From positions 7,820,637 to 7,884,636 of the forward strand of contig JAGTTD010000003.1 of assembly GCA_018398585.1 (NCBI GenBank): a DNA stretch of 64,000 nucleotides. Direction: 5' to 3'. The notes under the pieces are model-generated. The model ran no database searches. It had not been told where the DNA came from and worked only from the letters and a program-made list of their open reading frames with translations. Both the position numbers and the translations under genes were made by a program. Positions 43,250-54,387 of this stretch are shown in pieces (position 1 is the first letter of the stretch; every line of letters starts with the position of its first letter). Origin of the DNA: Simmondsia chinensis. Taxonomy: Eukaryota > Streptophyta > Magnoliopsida > Caryophyllales > Simmondsiaceae.

Positions 43250-44771
43250 TTATGATCCCTCTCCATCAGCAGTGGGAGGGGGAGCCACATCCTTCTCGAC
43301 CTCAACCTCAACTTCCCTAGGGTTCTCCTCTCCTGATATTGACACAACCTTAACTTGCTCGCGAGTGAGCCAGCTAGGGTTAGAACTAGTTGACCCTGTT
43401 GGGTTTGCGAGTGGTTGGGATGGTAATCTCCCTTCTTCTCTCCTATTAATTGCATAGTCTAACTGTCCAATCTGGTTCTCTAATTTGGCAATGAACTGAG
43501 AGTGAGATTGAACCAGTTGCGTAGTGTTCTCTATAAAGCGGAGCATACTCTCCTCGAACTACGAAGTATATATATATATATATATTTTTTTTTGGGGGGG
43601 GGGGGGGGGGGGGGGGGGGGTGGTGGGCGGGGGAGGGGGAGTATCACAAGTAACAGTAGAGTGAGGTTGAGCATCATACCTTTTCCCTCCCTAAAAAATA
43701 GGAGGGTGTGCGTGATCTACAAAGCAGAAATTTTGTTGCCTCAAGGATTGGTTTTGATGATCATTCTGTCTCCATGAGAAGTTCGGGTTATTGCACCATC
43801 CCAGATTGTAGGTGTTCGAATGTGGAGTGTTGTTCCTTGAATAGTCCTGCGCCGTATGTACTTGATCATGCACATATTTAGGGAACTGTGAGGCATATGG
43901 ACATTCAAACACTAAATGAACATTGCTAGAACAGATGCCACATAGGTTAGCACCATTCGATGACTCAGTTACATTAACCGGATGCACATTAGTAGGATTG
44001 GCTTGAAATGCCACAATATGAGCTATTTTCCTACTAAGTGCTTCAAGTTTAAGCACTATGTCATCGCTTGGTGTCATCTCATAGACACCAAGTGTACCTC
44101 CCCTAACCACCCTAGAAGATGAAGCTTGGTCAAGCGAATGCTCTTTAAGGTGCTCAAAAAGTATCTACGCCTCATCGTCATCTTATTGGTTGAATGCTCC
44201 TTCGCATGAAGCATTCACCATTTGCTTATTCAAAGTTGAGAGACCATCATAGGTTCTGAACTAGAGCTCACTTGGGAGTTCCATGGTGGGGACAGCTTTG
44301 AAGGAAGTCCTTGAACCTTAATTGTTCTTGATCTTGTTGTTCAAAACTGTTTATGGCTTGCCTAATAGCCATAGTTTTGACCTTAGGGTAAAACATGACC
44401 AAAAAAAACTTTTGTTGTAGATATTTCCAAGTTGTGACTTCACCCTTACACAAGGACCGAAGCCACTGTTTAGCTACGTCTTTTAGTGAAAACGGAAAAA
44501 GACTTAGCCAAAATGTATTGTGCAAGACACCTTGACAATGCCATGGTTCCAAAATTTCGAGAAAAGTGTCAAGGTGCTCGTACGGGCTCTTATACGATTT
44601 CCCATAAAAACATGGGAAGCATGTGATGGTCCTGGGATTTATCTCAATGTTTGCATTAACCACGGTAGATAACACAACTCCGGCTGGTGCAATGTTAGTT
44701 TGGGGAACAAAATGATCCCCAACCGTATGTTAAGCAGTGTGTGCCAGCTATGGAATGGGTTTGTCGGTCAT
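43250..44771 (-). pseudogene. Athila-type gag, broken
   Basis: The minus strand starts ATG at 44771. The capsid region includes SPYEHLDTFLEI, FPFSLKDVAKQWLRSL, TTWKYLQQKFF and CPHHGTPK (44268-44675), the standard Athila gag blocks. A CCHC knuckle CGICSSNVHLVFEC follows (about 43905-43950), then FIAKLENQIGQLDYAINRR and the acidic EVEVEVEKDV tail (43250-43546). It is broken by frameshifts around 44110-44260 and by an expanded TA/T/G tract at 43568-43640. Confidence 0.82.
43568..43640. repeat. (TA)n-T9-G27 simple-sequence tract
   Basis: A (TA) run is followed by nine T and an unbroken run of 27 G at 43594-43620, then G-rich tggtgggcggggg. It could fold as a G-quadruplex, or it may be partly a sequencing or assembly artefact. 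It interrupts the Athila gag frame. Confidence 0.85.
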
Positions 44772-45131
44772 GCTTGCAGTGACTGCACTATTCGATGCAA
44801 CTTGCTAGCTAAACAACAAAGGAAAAAATGAAGAAAAAATCAAATTATTTAAGAAAGAAATAAAGAAATAATAACAAATTATAGTAAAACAAAATAATTT
44901 TTTTTTATAAAATTTATAATCAAACAAAATTAAAAAATTGACTTGTTTAAAAATTAATAAAAACAAAAAAAAAAAACTCAAAATTCAATGATTCAAACTT
45001 TGACTGCAAATTCCCCTGCAACGACACCAAAAACTTGATGTGGTTTTAAAAGTGTGTAAAAAAAGCCATGTATTTGGAAGAGTACGAGTTTACGCTGCTA
45101 AGTCGGGTATATAGGTGTCGTATCCACGGGG

Positions 45132-45480
45132 TGTTAAGTGTGGAGACTGTTCGTTTCCGGTAACCGTCATTAATCATGGCCGGATTTATTAGGGGCTCGA
45201 GTTAATGGCATGACTTTTGGTTTTCCAGCGGTTTTGATTGTAAGAGGCCTATTTATAGGCGCTCTTTGGCTAGTGTAAAATGAGAGCAAAACACAAGTGA
45301 GGAAGAGAGAACAAAGATTGTAATCCTCGGTCATAATAGTGAATATTTTGCTCCCCCTCCATGGATGTAGGCTTCGGCTGAACCATGTAAATTCTGGTGT
45401 CTAATATTTTCCCTATTCCCGTTTAACTCCGCATTTTCTATTTTGATTCAAGGTTCAGTAATTCGTGGGTGGTCCTAACA
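45132..45480 (+). repeat. 5' LTR of copia derivative F
   Basis: 349 bp beginning TGTTAAGTGTGGAGAC and ending GGTCCTAACA. Confidence 0.9.
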
Positions 45481-45496
45481 AGTGGTATCAGAGCCC

Positions 45497-46247
45497 TGGG
45501 GGAAACCTAAATCGGAGACATAGCTGTTTCAGTGGGAGGAGCGGACCGGTGACTGGTGTTTCTGTTCCGACAAAGTACACATAGGAGTTCAGGGTGGCGC
45601 GTGGTTCTGACGTGCCTGATAAAACGACCGGCGGCACGTGTGGTAGCGCGTGGCTGTGCTAGGCCGCACGTGGTGGTGATCAAAGGTGATAAAAGACTAG
45701 ATCGGGTTACCTGTGTGATAGATCTGGTGGTTCCCGAGTGAATCAGTGAACGGTGATCGTCAGTGAGAGTCCGGCAGTGGAGCGGTGGTGGTTCTGTGAG
45801 AAATAGAAGGTCGGTGGTTGAAGACGACAGTGAGCGAAGTAGTGGTGGCCTCTCAAAGGCCGAACGGGGACCGGCGGTGAGTTGTCGGTGGCGTCGAAGC
45901 TTCGTGGTGCCACTGTTCAAATCCGGTGAGCGGTGGTGCACCGTCGGGGTTCTGTCAACGAACGGAGGATGGTAGTGACCGATGAGGAAGCTCCGGTGGC
46001 CGGAAGGTCTTCGTTTCGTTGAGTGACGCAGCGGCGCCGATAACGCGGGCCAAGAGAGAGGCCGGAAGAGTCAAGCGCAGAGAGAGAGATGTAGGGAGAC
46101 AAAGAGGCGCGAGGAGAGAGAAAAGCCGAGTGAGGCTGTGTTTTTGGGTTTTGGTCTACTATTGAAGTTGACCAAATTTGAAAATTAAAAAATCAGTATT
46201 AATTTTAAAAAAAATTCAATGTTCGAGGAGATTAAAAGTGTCCATCA
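45497..46247 (+). other. GC-rich untranslated leader of copia derivative F
   Basis: This 750-bp stretch between primer-binding site and gag ATG is much more GC-rich than the surroundings and carries open frames on both strands (for example 45507-45941 minus). None shows a domain, so they are composition effects. A captured host sequence cannot be excluded. Confidence 0.5.
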
Positions 46248-47440
46248 ATGGCAACCGACGAGGTGAAAATTTCAGGTATTGAGAAATTTGATGGGACTGA
46301 TTTTGCGTATTGATGGATACAGATCGAGGATTTTCTGTATGCGTATTAGGGAAGAAGCCTGAGGATATGGAGGATGAGGATTGGAACTTGTTGGACCGAC
46401 AAGTTTTGGGTGTTATTCGACTTACCTTGTCCCTGACTGTTGCTCATAATGTTGTCAACGAGAAGATGATGGCATGTTTGATGGCAGCTTTGTCGGGCAT
46501 GTATGAGAAACCATCGGCGAACTATAAGGTGCACTTGATGAAGAAGTTGTTCAATTTGAAGATGACGGAAGATGATTCTGTTGCCCAGCATTTAAATGCT
46601 TTTAATACGATCATAAATCAGTGGATGTCGGTAGAAATTAAATTTGATGACGAAATCTGAGCACTGGTGTTGTTAGCGTCTCTGCCCAATAGTTTAGAGG
46701 CCATGAGGATGGCGGTTAGTAATTCTGCTGGGAAAGAGAAATTAAAATACGATGACATACGTGACTTAGTATTAGCCGAGGAGGTGCGCCGACAAGATTC
46801 CGGTGAGAATTACACCTTGAGCGTGGAATCTCGAGGTAGGGGTTTGGAAAGATCACGTAGGGGCAAAAGCAATAGTAGGACAGGCCATAGGGGGCCATGT
46901 TGGCACTGCGGAAAACTGGGACACATGAAGAGACAGTGTAGAGTCTTGAAGAGGTCAGACCCAGATGCAGCCAATGTTGTGACTGAAGAGATAATATACG
47001 ATGCTCTGGCTCTGACCTTACATTCACCAATGGATGACTCGATTTTAGATTTAGGGGCTTCGTTTCATGCTACATCGTGTAGGGACGTGATTCAGAATTT
47101 TGTGACTGGGGATTACGGTAAAGTGTATTTGGCGAGTGGACAGCCGTTAGAAGTTGTCGGTATGGGTGATGTCAATATTTCATCACCGCATGGGTCGAGG
47201 TGGACTTTACATGGTGTGAGATTTGTGCCCGAGTTGAAGAATAATTTGATATTGGAAGGACAGCTCGATGACAATGGGTATTCTGTCAGGTTCTCGGGAG
47301 GAAAGTGGGTTGTCTTGAAAGGGGCGTTAGTGATAGCTCGTGGTTTGAAGGCGGCCACATTGTTTTCAATGTCGAAGTCAGTTGATGGTGAGTTTTTTGC
47401 AGAAAACTTAACTTTGCGGTGGTCAAAGTGTGTCAGTTGA
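46248..47440 (+). pseudogene. copia gag with zinc knuckle and truncated protease (element F)
   Basis: ATG 46248 starts MATDEVKISGIEKFDGTDFA. Stops at 46311 and near 46347, then a frameshift, lead into the open frame 46310-46660 (DRQVLGVIRLTLS, LMKKLFNLKM) and, past a TGA at 46658, to 46667-47440. A perfect CCHC knuckle CWHCGKLGHMKRQC lies near 46900. Protease begins DDSILDLGASFHA near 47035 (Gly replaced in the usual DSGAS). It ends in the pre-integrase region, after which pol is absent. The family is Ty1/copia. Confidence 0.82.
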
Positions 47441-47738
47441 AAGCCACTTCCTGAGATGTCATGTCAGTCTAGAAAGCCGATGGGTAAAAAGATTAGTCAG
47501 AAGGGTCGTTCTGATGTGAGGTCGAGTACACGTGTTAAGTGGGAGCTAGCAGTGGGAGCTGAGACGAATTCCTGGTACAAGAAGACAAGTGGGAGCGTGA
47601 ATCCAGCAGTTCTGCTAAAGAAGAGTGTACTGCCCGATATACTGAAGCCGGGCTGGGCTTCAGGTAGAGTTCACACATGATGATTGCGTGGTGAGGGGGA
47701 AGCATGGAGGATTGCTATATAGTCTCCAAGTGGGAGAT

Positions 47739-48088
47739 TGTTAAGTGTAGAGACTGTTCGTTTCCGATAACCGTCATTAATCATGGCCGGATTTATTCGG
47801 GACTCGAGTTAATGGCATGACTTTTGGTTTTCTAGCGGTTTTAATTGTAAGAGGCCTATTGATAGGCGCTCTTTGGCTGGTGTAAAATGAGAGCAAAACA
47901 CAAGCGAGGAAGAGAGAACAAAGATTGTAATTCTCGATTATAATAGTGAATATTTTGCTCCCTCTCCGTGGATGTAGGCTTCGGCTGAATCATGTAAATT
48001 CTGGTGTCTAATATTTTCCCCCCTTCCCGTTTAACTCCGCAATTGCTATTTTGATTCAAGGTTCGGTAATTCGTGGGTGGTCCGAACA
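47739..48088 (+). repeat. 3' LTR of copia derivative F
   Basis: 350 bp beginning TGTTAAGTGTAGAGAC and ending GGTCCGAACA. Confidence 0.9.
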
Positions 48089-49070
48089 CAGGGAATCGAA
48101 ATAAAGTTAGATCCAATATTTATAGAGCTATTAAATCGGATTTTTTGTTTGAAGCATGTGGTTAACTAAATTAGTGAAATTGAAAACTAAATTAAATTGT
48201 CAATCAATTAGGGGGTGTTTAATGTATTAATTCAGGTTAGTCTAACCAAGATCCTTTCATTATATTTTATCATGATAATGACTTTAAAAGTTTAGGCTAC
48301 AAGCTCCAAACCTAGAAAAACATTAAACTAGGGATTAGGGTGATGAACTATTCTAAGGGCATAACAAATCTTATCACTCTAGGTATAGCATGGACTATCT
48401 CAATAGCACTAACAAATTCCTTTCTCACTCCTAATTTAGTATTCAATTGTATAAAGATTGTGTTCAAGGTTTGGTACAACCTCAACCCTAGCCACTCATG
48501 AAGAACCTGTTATAATATAGTTTGGGCTATAGGCATAAGACAACTCATGAATAAATTGGTAAATCAAATCATAGCTACACACACATAAAATGAAAACCAA
48601 TCTAAAATTTAGAATTCCCCACAGGGGTGTGGACAATAGCATAACGAAAGTCATTATCGAAAATAAAATATAAATCTGGGATCCGGATGACTACCTGTCC
48701 TTTACCCCTAAACTACAAGTCTACTTCTCCATAAGAATTATGTACATCACAAAATAAAAAGACCAAAGTAAAGAAAAACTTATAGATTGAAGACTTCCTC
48801 AATCGATGTTGAAGCAGCTCCGGCCTTAATTCCCAATACTATGACCACTTATGCTTCGGCCTTCAAGAAAAGCTCAGTTTCTCTTGGTGGCTCGGGGAAA
48901 AAGGAGAAGAGAAAAATAGACAAATAATTCTTAAAAAGTTAGGTCTCCTTCTCTATTTAAAGAAGTAGCTTGCCCTAATGGCATGCCGCCTCCTTCCCTT
49001 TTAACTTTGCTAGGATCAGGCCCCGCTAGGTCTGCAAATTAATATATTATATATATAAAACTACCTGCGT

Positions 49071-49130
49071 AGTTAAGCGTGCTTGGGCGAGAGTAGTACC
49101 AGGATGGGTGACCTCCTGGAAGTCCTCACC
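49071..49130 (+). ncRNA. 5S rRNA-derived head of SINE S3 (truncated)
   Basis: About 60 bases match the 3' half of plant 5S rRNA with very few changes, from the A box through gggtgacctcctggaagtcctca. This is a fragment, not a 5S gene. Confidence 0.88.
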
Positions 49131-49267
49131 TTCAGGTTGGGGGCACTGGGAAACAGCCTCTCTTCAGGTTAACACCCTGAAGGGGCAAGGCTGTGTACAT
49201 CCGCCCCCCGCAGACCCTGCGTAGGCGGGAGCCCTTGAGGCACTGGGTATGTTCCTTTCCTTTCCTT
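49071..49267 (+). mobile_element. 5S-rRNA-headed SINE copy S3, 5'-truncated
   Basis: Inserted in the Athila LTR with a 17-bp TSD, tataaaactacctgcgt at 49054-49070 and the same with one change at 49268-49284. The SINE begins inside the 5S A box (agttaagcgtgcttggg). It keeps the intermediate element and a C box AGTACCAGGATGGGTGACC up to about 49130, then the RTE-like body (ggaaacagcctctct, aaggctgtgtacatc, gcgggagccc) and a tail ttcctttcctttccttt. The upstream part of 5S is missing. The homologous place in the left Athila LTR lacks it, confirming insertion. Confidence 0.9.
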
Positions 49268-49612
49268 TATAAAACTACCTGTGTATAATTACTAATTTTA
49301 AATTGTAAGACCGAATTTAATCCGATGGATTCTTTTTCCACTCTTGGTTGCGTTTCTTAACTTAGTCTTTAGATTTGTCCATTTGAGCCCCCGTTTCATT
49401 GTTTTTTAAGATGCCTTTGTTCTGAGGCGTTGCAAGCCTAAATACATACAAATTATGCAATACCACACATGCAATAGCTGAAAATATAGTAGAAATGTAT
49501 TAGAAAACATATAAAATATTAGATATGTCAAAGCCTAGGATAGGTCTGCTCATCAAATGACTGGGCAAGTAGTGTGCACTCGCCAAATCTGCAACTAGGC
49601 AAGAACAAAGCC

Positions 49613-50565
49613 TGTGTTGGGGAAATAAGCTAGCAGGTCCTTAGCGGCACAAAACATGGCGGCATAACCCTGACAGCACATCTGTCTATCTTTAACGGCG
49701 AACACCAGACACGAGGCCATGGCGGCCTAATCTTGGCGGAACCAGTCATACCGCCAACCCCTCATGACCACGACATCTACCTACTCTACCGCGTACATAG
49801 GCATCTCGGTATCCCTTGCTCCCTCCATGTGATAAGCGCCTAAAATGAGGCCATGGCAGTATGACCCTGGCGGCACGACCTTGTTAGCATATGGGCCATG
49901 ACAGCATATACATGACGGCATACTCATCATGGCACACCCTCTCCAGCAGTAACGCCATCTCCCGACTATGAAGCACACTACTGCCAAACTCATCCACCAA
50001 TGGTGTGCCTTGCTTCCTCCTTAAGGGAAGGGAGCCACCCAACCAACCAGTCATCAGCTAGCCGCCTACCGTTACCTCCCACATTAAGTAACTCTTATGC
50101 CCACAGCTACTGCCAGTCTTCCACTGCCTCTCCTTCCTTTCTATAAATACCACCCTCCTTATCCCACTTTCTCCAAGCTCACCATAGCTTCCTGCCCCAT
50201 TCCCTCTCCCCTGAGACCCCTACTCTCTCTCCAAGCTCCTCCCCATTCATCAGCTCTCTCCCCTTGAGCTCATTAAGAGCCATCCTCTATTTACTTCATG
50301 CTTTATTACCATTGTCTCTACTGACTTAGTCATCAGAGGGGTCTCCCGCGGTCCACCCCATGGGTCCTTCTGACAGCCTTGCTCGTTTTGCAGGTAAACC
50401 CGAACCAAACGCGCCAGCAGTTTACTTCTTAGCGAGAGCTTGAGTGCGGCTCTCATCTTAAAGAATATACTCAATCTTGTTTGGAACAAATTGGGTCAGG
50501 CCCTCCAATGTGAGTAACCTGCTCAATTTATCCTGAAATGGCCCGCATTACAGAAAAGCCACCTT
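49613..50565. mobile_element. possible solo LTR inserted in the 5' LTR of element G
   Basis: About 950 bp interrupts the LTR-like sequence of G. It starts tgtgttgggg and contains a ctataaatacc TATA region near 50140 and a long CT-rich leader, as in large Ty3 LTRs. A short repeat aaagcc sits near both edges (about 49607 and 50563), but clean TG...CA ends were not established. Its first half repeats ggcggca/tggcagcat-type units. Confidence 0.4.
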
Positions 50566-51029
50566 CAAGAAGGAGGCTTAAAAGGTCAAATTGTATTAGG
50601 TTTCATTTAAGTTTTGAATTTTGTATTTTTATTTTAGTTTCATTAGGATTCAAAGTGTAATTAGAATAAAACTAGGAACCTATTTTCAGTAGGGTTTATA
50701 TCAATAAATAACTTGTAAATTCTGAAGCATTCTTTAATTTTTTGTTTTGAAAATGAGAATTGTTCTTTTCATTGTATTGTTTATTTCTTATAGGTAGAAG
50801 GTGAATTAACCAAACGTTCCCTTCAATTGATTAATGTTTCCGTAACTTCGGTTCTGAAAGGCCTTTGAATATGTGTTCACTAGTCGTCTCCTATTACACC
50901 CAGCATTAGTTTGTATGAGAGCTATAACGTTGTGAATCATGACCGTAGGGAAGCATATAATGGTTTTTATTGATTGATGAGATATATGAGAGGGACGGTG
51001 CTTGGAAAATGAACATGTGAAGCACAATT

Positions 51030-53135
51030 ATGACAAATGGAGTTAATGGTAGAGTGGATAGCTACATCAATATGCTAGTGAACAATGAAGAAGAAACAGA
51101 GGCAAACTTCAATTATCCTTTTCGTGGATTCGGTAACCGAGGAGTTGGTCTCCATGGGGGAAGTCATCTTTATGATCCATGCAAGTACTTTGAAGACCAG
51201 TGCAGGGAATATGAAATTTGGATTGAAATCTTTAAATACTCAGGTAGGCAACAACTAGAAAAATTCTTGGATTGGTTGGTATCTTTTGAAAAGGTTCCCA
51301 AATTCAAGGATGAACCCAAGCATTAGTGGGTTCCACTATTGGCTCCTCAACTTCAGGGAAGGGTTGTAGCCTAGTGATAACAACTCAAGCTCTCGAGATT
51401 GAGGCAAGGTAAGAGAAAGTTCATTGCATGGGGGAAGACGAAGAAGCATATGCAAAGTTCTAGAAGAAAATCATACTAGGATGATGTTCTAGAAAATCAG
51501 GAACCTGAATCAAAGTTCTCCCTTCAAGGAAGAAAATCGCAAAATTAAACGCTCAGATGGCAAAGAATGATTTGAAGGAAATAGAAGAACATTTGGTGGA
51601 TAGGTACATTGTCGAGTTGAAACAATCCTTCTAGGAGGTAGTAAACATGTATTACATCTTCTTGATCTGTGAATTTTATCCAAGGGCGTTTTAGGTTGAA
51701 ACGCAACAAAGGCACGAAAGAGAAATAACTCATCAAATAACCAACCTAAAAACAACATCGGCATACAGGGCCAGTCTAGTAAATTAAATAGGGCAAGTTT
51801 AAGTTATCCGGCTAACTACACTCAGGCTAGTTGCTCAATAAGATTCGGCTTCAAGTGCGGAGAGACATGACACTGCATGACTAATTTCTATAAAGGCGAC
51901 AAGTATAGCAAGGGGCTCTACAAAGAGAGCGCTGAAGCAGAAGTGGGTGAGTGGCCCATAAAAGAGGTAGAGCCATCCATAGGCATCACTACTAAGGAAA
52001 AAAAAAAAGGTAGACAGAGATAGTTGCTTGTGGTAAGGCAAGTTTTCCTTACTCCTTGTGGAACATAGGGAGCACATCTTCCATATTACCTCTACTGTTG
52101 CCAATGAGGTTTTTCTCCTAGCTATAGACTCTGGTAGTTGTGAGAAGGTGATATTCGAAGAGGCGATTAAAAAGTTGCTGTTGAAGATTAAAGCTTATCC
52201 AAAGCCATACAAGCTTTCTTGGTTAAAGAAGGGAAATTAGGTAGTTTTATCTGAATGCTTTCTAGTCAACTTCTCCATCGGGGCGAAGTACCAAATTGTT
52301 GTCTGGTGTGATATCATGACCTTAGATGCTTGCTACCTCTTGCTTGGATAGCTATAATAGTTTAACTAAGGAGTGACCCATGATGTCACTCTAACACCTA
52401 TAATTTTTAGTTTGAAGGTACGAAGTTGGTGCTTTTCCAAAGAAGAACGAAGCACCATAAGCTACCTCAGGAGGTCCTAACCTTCCATCCCAAGCTATTT
52501 TTGCAAAGGAGGATTTCATCAATAGGATAATACACATTTTGTTTGGCAAATAGAATATAGAAAGCGAAGGGAGAGATGACTTATAGCTTAAGGTGTTAGT
52601 GGAGAGTTACTTGATTCTTTTACTAATTAGGGATGATTTATTGTTTAGCAATGTTTCCAAATAGACTGCATTGTTATGTGACTCCTGAAAATCACGAGAA
52701 GCTTAGATAATAGTTTGAAAAGCTTCTAGTCGGAGCTCCATCCCAGAGATTTTGAGTCATTGTGTCATTTCGACTCTCTTGATGCCCAAAAAAGAAGGCA
52801 CTTGGAAGATTTGGATAGAGAATTGAACCATCAACATGATCATATTTCATTACCAGTTGGTCATACCCAAACTTGACGATCACCTTGATCAATGGAGCAG
52901 TGCTAAGTATTTAGCAGGTTGGACTTGAAGAATTGGTATCATCAGATTCAGATTTCACTTAGGGACGAGTAGAAGACGACATTCAAAACCTACAAAGGCT
53001 TTTATATGTGTCTAGTCATGCCATTTGACTTATCTAATGGCCCGAGAGCCTACATGTGATTCATGAATAAAGTACTAAGGCCATTTATGGAGATGTTGAT
53101 TATGGTTTACCTTAATGAAATCCAAATAAACATGC
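51030..53135 (+). pseudogene. Ty3 gag, protease and RT remnants of element G
   Basis: The open frame 51030-51326 encodes a gag start with YSGRQQLEKFLDWLV. The protease part at about 52100-52330 has LLAIDSGSCEKVIFEEA, YKLSWLKKGN and FSIGAKYQIVVWCDI, as in CRM/Galadriel-type chromoviruses. The RT part at 52930-53135 has DLKNWYHQIQI, LVMPFDLSNGP and MVYLNEIQI where YFDDI is expected, so the catalytic aspartates are lost. Multiple stops and shifts occur throughout, and most of gag between 51330 and 52050 is unrecognisable. Confidence 0.65.
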
Positions 53136-53588
53136 AGAAGGAACCTAGAATACGTCTACTTGCCAATTGACTAGGCGAGTAAGGTGCGTTCGCCAAATAA
53201 AAAACTAGTGAGAATAAAGTTCGCAATCGTAAGAAGCTATCTTTAACAAAGAGGGTTCAAAGTTCATGCTTAATTCGTGTTTTGATTAAGTTTTGAATTA
53301 TATATTTTTATTTTGAGTTTCATTAGGATTCAAAATGCAATTAGAATAGAAATAGAAACTTGTTTTCAGTAGGGTTTAGATTTATAAATAACTTGTAAAT
53401 TCCAGGCATTCTTCAATTTTCCCCCTTGAACTCAAATTGAGAATTGTGCTTCGTTATATTGTTCCAGTCTTCTAGTTATAAGGCGAATTAACCCAAATTT
53501 TTCCATCACTCAATAAATGTTTTTGCAATTTTGGTTAAGGAAGGTTGTTGATTTTGTGTTTACTACTTGTTTCCTACTATACTTTGCA

Positions 53589-54387
53589 TTACAAAGTAAG
53601 AGTTTACTGAACCATAACTGATTTTGTTTGTTGTCGACCTAGATGTCACGGTTAGATTTAGTTTTATGGAACACCTTTTTGATGTTAATCAATATAAATC
53701 TAAATTGGAGGATCAATCTAAATTCAACCAAAGATTATAGAAGGCCCTGATACATGAATGTGAACCAAATAGATAGCAGTCAATTTTGTCTAATATATGG
53801 TTTTGTTATGGGTTTCGATTTGAACACCCTTGTACGGGATTTTTGAAGTTCAAATTGATATCCAAAGCACACTATATTTTTTTGTCAAGGATTTTTGAAG
53901 TTCAAACTGATATCCAAAGCACACTATGTTTTATTTGTCAAGTATTAATGTAACATAAAAGATAAATATAATTCCTACTTGGTCTTTTCCTATTCCCAAT
54001 GCATTATATCACACTATAGATGGAAAAATAACTATGTATAGTGAGAAAATATGTTATATATACTAAATAACTAGATACTACTTCTCTTTAGAGTACAGCT
54101 ATTTCTCATATTTTGTTTTCCAATAATGACACACATTTTAAAGAAATTATTAGTGTATGAGGACTAATTTATGTGACAAAAAATTATAAATCATAGTTAC
54201 TTTTTAATAGTCATTTTATTGACATAGAAGATTTTGTTAATATCATGACATCTTATATCTTTTAATTTATATTTTCTGAATTGCCCTTTCTTTGAGTTCC
54301 AATTGTCCCATGTTGCTAGAAATTTGCAATGCATTCTTTTCTCACAATATTATTATAATAGAATAGATACATAGGAGTATATGTAAT
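53589..54387. other. AT-rich intergenic DNA with a 52-bp tandem duplication
   Basis: No gene. Two adjacent 52-bp copies, 53837-53888 and 53889-53940, begin ggatttttgaagttcaaa and are nearly identical. The remainder is AT-rich and featureless. Confidence 0.7.

Larger units (their letters stand above)
45132..48088 (+). mobile_element. Ty1/copia derivative ("F") with gag-protease only, nested in the Athila LTR
   Basis: LTRs 45132-45480 (349 bp) and 47739-48088 (350 bp), TGTTAAGTGT...GAACA, are near identical. Flanks are cgggg on the left and caggg on the right; the uninterrupted Athila LTR has caggg there, so the TSD carries one mutation. The primer-binding site TGGTATCAGAGCCCTGG begins at 45483 and gtgggagat precedes the 3' LTR. 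A 740-bp GC-rich leader is followed by gag and the start of protease. Integrase, RT and RNase H are missing. High LTR identity indicates a young insertion. Confidence 0.9.
39912..49530 (-). mobile_element. Athila-like Ty3/Gypsy derivative ("E") with gag and protease only; nested insertions in its 5' LTR
   Basis: Homologous LTRs lie at 39912-40784 and at 45036-45131 plus 48089-49530. On the minus strand, tttttggtgtcgttgcaggg (45015-45034) follows the right LTR. This is a close variant of the tRNA-Asp primer-binding site TGGCGCCGTTGCCGGGGA typical of Athila. The purine tract aggtttggggatg precedes the left LTR. The 4.25-kb interior encodes gag and a protease-region fragment but no RT, RNase H or integrase. 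The right LTR is split by a copia derivative (45132-48088) and a SINE (49071-49267). The left LTR lacks about 430 bp found in the right one. Outer TSD is not clear. Confidence 0.82.
48089..49530 (-). repeat. 5' LTR of Athila-like element E, outer segment (right copy)
   Basis: It resumes after the nested copia derivative with agggaatcgaaataaagtta, matching 40003 onward of the left LTR, and ends GATATGTCA. The first 96 bp of the same LTR lie at 45036-45131. SINE S3 is inserted at 49071-49267. Confidence 0.78.
49531..53588 (+). mobile_element. heavily eroded Ty3/Gypsy element ("G")
   Basis: Two related segments look like LTRs: 49531-49612 plus 50566-50905, and about 53139-53588. Shared blocks are tgactgggcaag/tgactaggcgag, gtttcattaggattcaaa, ttttcagtagggttta and aataacttgtaaatt. 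After the first comes ttagtttgtatgagagct, a decayed tRNA-iMet primer-binding site. The interior has gag, protease and RT remnants on the plus strand but lacks RNase H and integrase. RT runs directly into the second LTR-like segment, so a large deletion is likely. Outer borders are uncertain. Confidence 0.65.

Noticed and set aside
45507..46102. Ser/Arg/Thr-rich minus-strand frames
   Set aside because: Antisense shadow in the GC-rich leader of copia derivative F, with no conserved motif.
49071..49267. Cassandra-type LTR (these also contain 5S sequence)
   Set aside because: No paired LTRs, primer-binding site or purine tract around any copy. The sequence after the 5S part matches a RTE LINE 3' end, and TSDs are 17-19 bp rather than 5 bp.
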